Below, one piece after another: positions 4,705 to 5,497 of a stretch of 5,497 nucleotides of DNA. This DNA is from Acidimicrobiales bacterium (GTDB lineage Bacteria; Actinomycetota; Acidimicrobiia; Acidimicrobiales; Poriferisodaliceae). Within the stretch, counting starts at the first letter, position 1. Each line of letters starts with the position of its first letter. The position numbers were made by a program, and so were the translations under genes. Below the pieces are notes generated by a model, which worked only from the letters and a program-made list of their open reading frames with translations, ran no database searches and was not told the DNA's origin. Location: the NCBI GenBank assembly GCA_020631315.1, contig JAHDHM010000078.1, forward strand, positions 1-5,497, in the 5' to 3' direction.

Positions 4705-5497
4705 TCACATGCTTCTGCGGGTCCGCAGGTCCGGCGCGTCACCCATCTCCGTGATAGGGCTCTCGGCGGCACCGGCCGGCGATGCGTGTCGGCCACGCAC
4801 CCATGCGCCGAGGCCCTTCGAGAGCGGCGTCGCCGTCACGCCGTGGGCGACGATGGACAGCAGCACCGTGCACGTCACCACTGCGCCGATGTCGCCGGCG
4901 GCGGCGAGGTGTTCGCCTTCCTCGACGACCTCGAAGGCGAAGATGATCGACGCCAGACCGCGTGGGCCGAACCAGCCGACGAACGCCACGCTCGGCAACC
5001 GCAGGCCCGACCCGACGAGCGAGACGGCGACCGGGATCATCCGCACGACCGTGAGCGAGCCGACGGCATACACGAACGTGCGCACGTCGAGCTGCTCGAA
5101 CGCCGGCCCGGCGATGAGTGCACCGAACACCAGGAACGTCAACGCCGACAGCAGCTGACCCTCCTCTTCGGCGAACTCGACCACGTGCTCCGACATCGTC
5201 GAACACGAACCGAACACGACGCCCGCGACGAACGCAGCGAGGAACCCATTGCCCCCGACGGCGTCCGACCCGGCGAAGGCCAGGACCGCCGTCGCCAACG
5301 CTGCGAGATGGGCGAAACCATCTGAGGTGATGCCTCGCTCGACCGCCCGTTCGAGCAGCCATCCGATCGAGCCTGCCGCGACGCCGACCACGACACCGAG
5401 GCCGATCTGCTCGGCCACGAACTGCGCCCACTCGCCGCCGGCGCGATCGCCGGTCGAAGCAGCGACGGCGAGCGTCACGGCGACCACCGGGACCGCG
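4705..5497 (-). CDS. CPA1-family (NhaP-like) Na+/H+ antiporter, C-terminal part (5' end beyond window)
   Basis: This is a membrane transporter exchanging protons for Na+ or K+; 263 residues are visible and the frame stays open through base 5497, so the start lies outside. A GTG at 5487 in frame is not the real start, since the preceding codons (Ala-Val-Pro-Val) continue the helix seen in homologues. Several hydrophobic helices are evident. Family-typical segments are EQIGLGVVVG, GGNGFLAAFVAG, FAEEEGQLLSALTFLVFGA, LTVVRMIPVA, GWFGPRGLAS and the terminal helix TVLLSIVAHGV. The ion-binding acidic motif of the earlier helices would be upstream and cannot be checked. The last 35 or so residues are a hydrophilic, probably cytoplasmic tail. 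It lies 149 bases before the folE start. The transported ion cannot be told from this fragment. Confidence 0.88.
   Translation of the reverse strand, partial: AVPVVAVTLAVAASTGDRAGGEWAQFVAEQIGLGVVVGVAAGSIGWLLERAVERGITSDGFAHLAALATAVLAFAGSDAVGGNGFLAAFVAGVVFGSCSTMSEHVVEFAEEEGQLLSALTFLVFGALIAGPAFEQLDVRTFVYAVGSLTVVRMIPVAVSLVGSGLRLPSVAFVGWFGPRGLASIIFAFEVVEEGEHLAAAGDIGAVVTCTVLLSIVAHGVTATPLSKGLGAWVRGRHASPAGAAESPITEMGDAPDLRTRRSM

Noticed and set aside
4715..4728. Six-base inverted repeat ctgcgg/ccgcag
   Set aside because: It lies within the antiporter coding end with only two unpaired bases between arms, and could easily arise by chance in GC-rich DNA.

Overview
The window is GC-rich bacterial DNA with four genes, all on the minus strand. 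Codon use, hairpin terminators without U-runs and the protein types fit a high-GC actinobacterium. Acidimicrobiia (Ilumatobacter-like) is my best guess, but there is no rRNA or marker gene to prove it.

Reading in the direction of transcription, from high to low coordinates: (1) 4705-5497 is the C-terminal half of a CPA1-type Na+/H+ antiporter whose 5' end lies beyond the window. (2) 3851-4555 is folE, GTP cyclohydrolase I, with all zinc ligands present and an unusually E. coli-like sequence. It is preceded by a possible ECF-sigma promoter and a hairpin next to the start. (3) 1906-3693 is a secreted subtilisin-family (S8) protease with a coiled-coil insert and 16 pentapeptide repeats ending in Trp at its C-terminus. 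(4) 95-1720 is a close paralogue of that protease without the coiled coil, carrying 23 such repeats. GC-rich hairpins follow folE and both proteases, so these look like separate transcription units, not one operon.

The most interesting feature is the protease pair. The two have nearly identical signal peptides and catalytic cores (68 of 80 identical residues over positions 141-220), and both lack room for a normal subtilisin propeptide. Both end in an array of the unit Ser-Gly-Ser-(Thr/Ser)-Trp, in which Trp falls exactly every fifth residue. The two copies differ in repeat number (23 against 16), in repeat composition, and in the module between core and tail. In the second protease the DNA of the array shows a 30-bp supra-period of two alternating 15-bp units that use different serine codon families, which points to expansion by block duplication. 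A surface, wall or matrix role for the Trp tail is inference. The antiporter and folE look like ordinary housekeeping neighbours with no evident link to the proteases.
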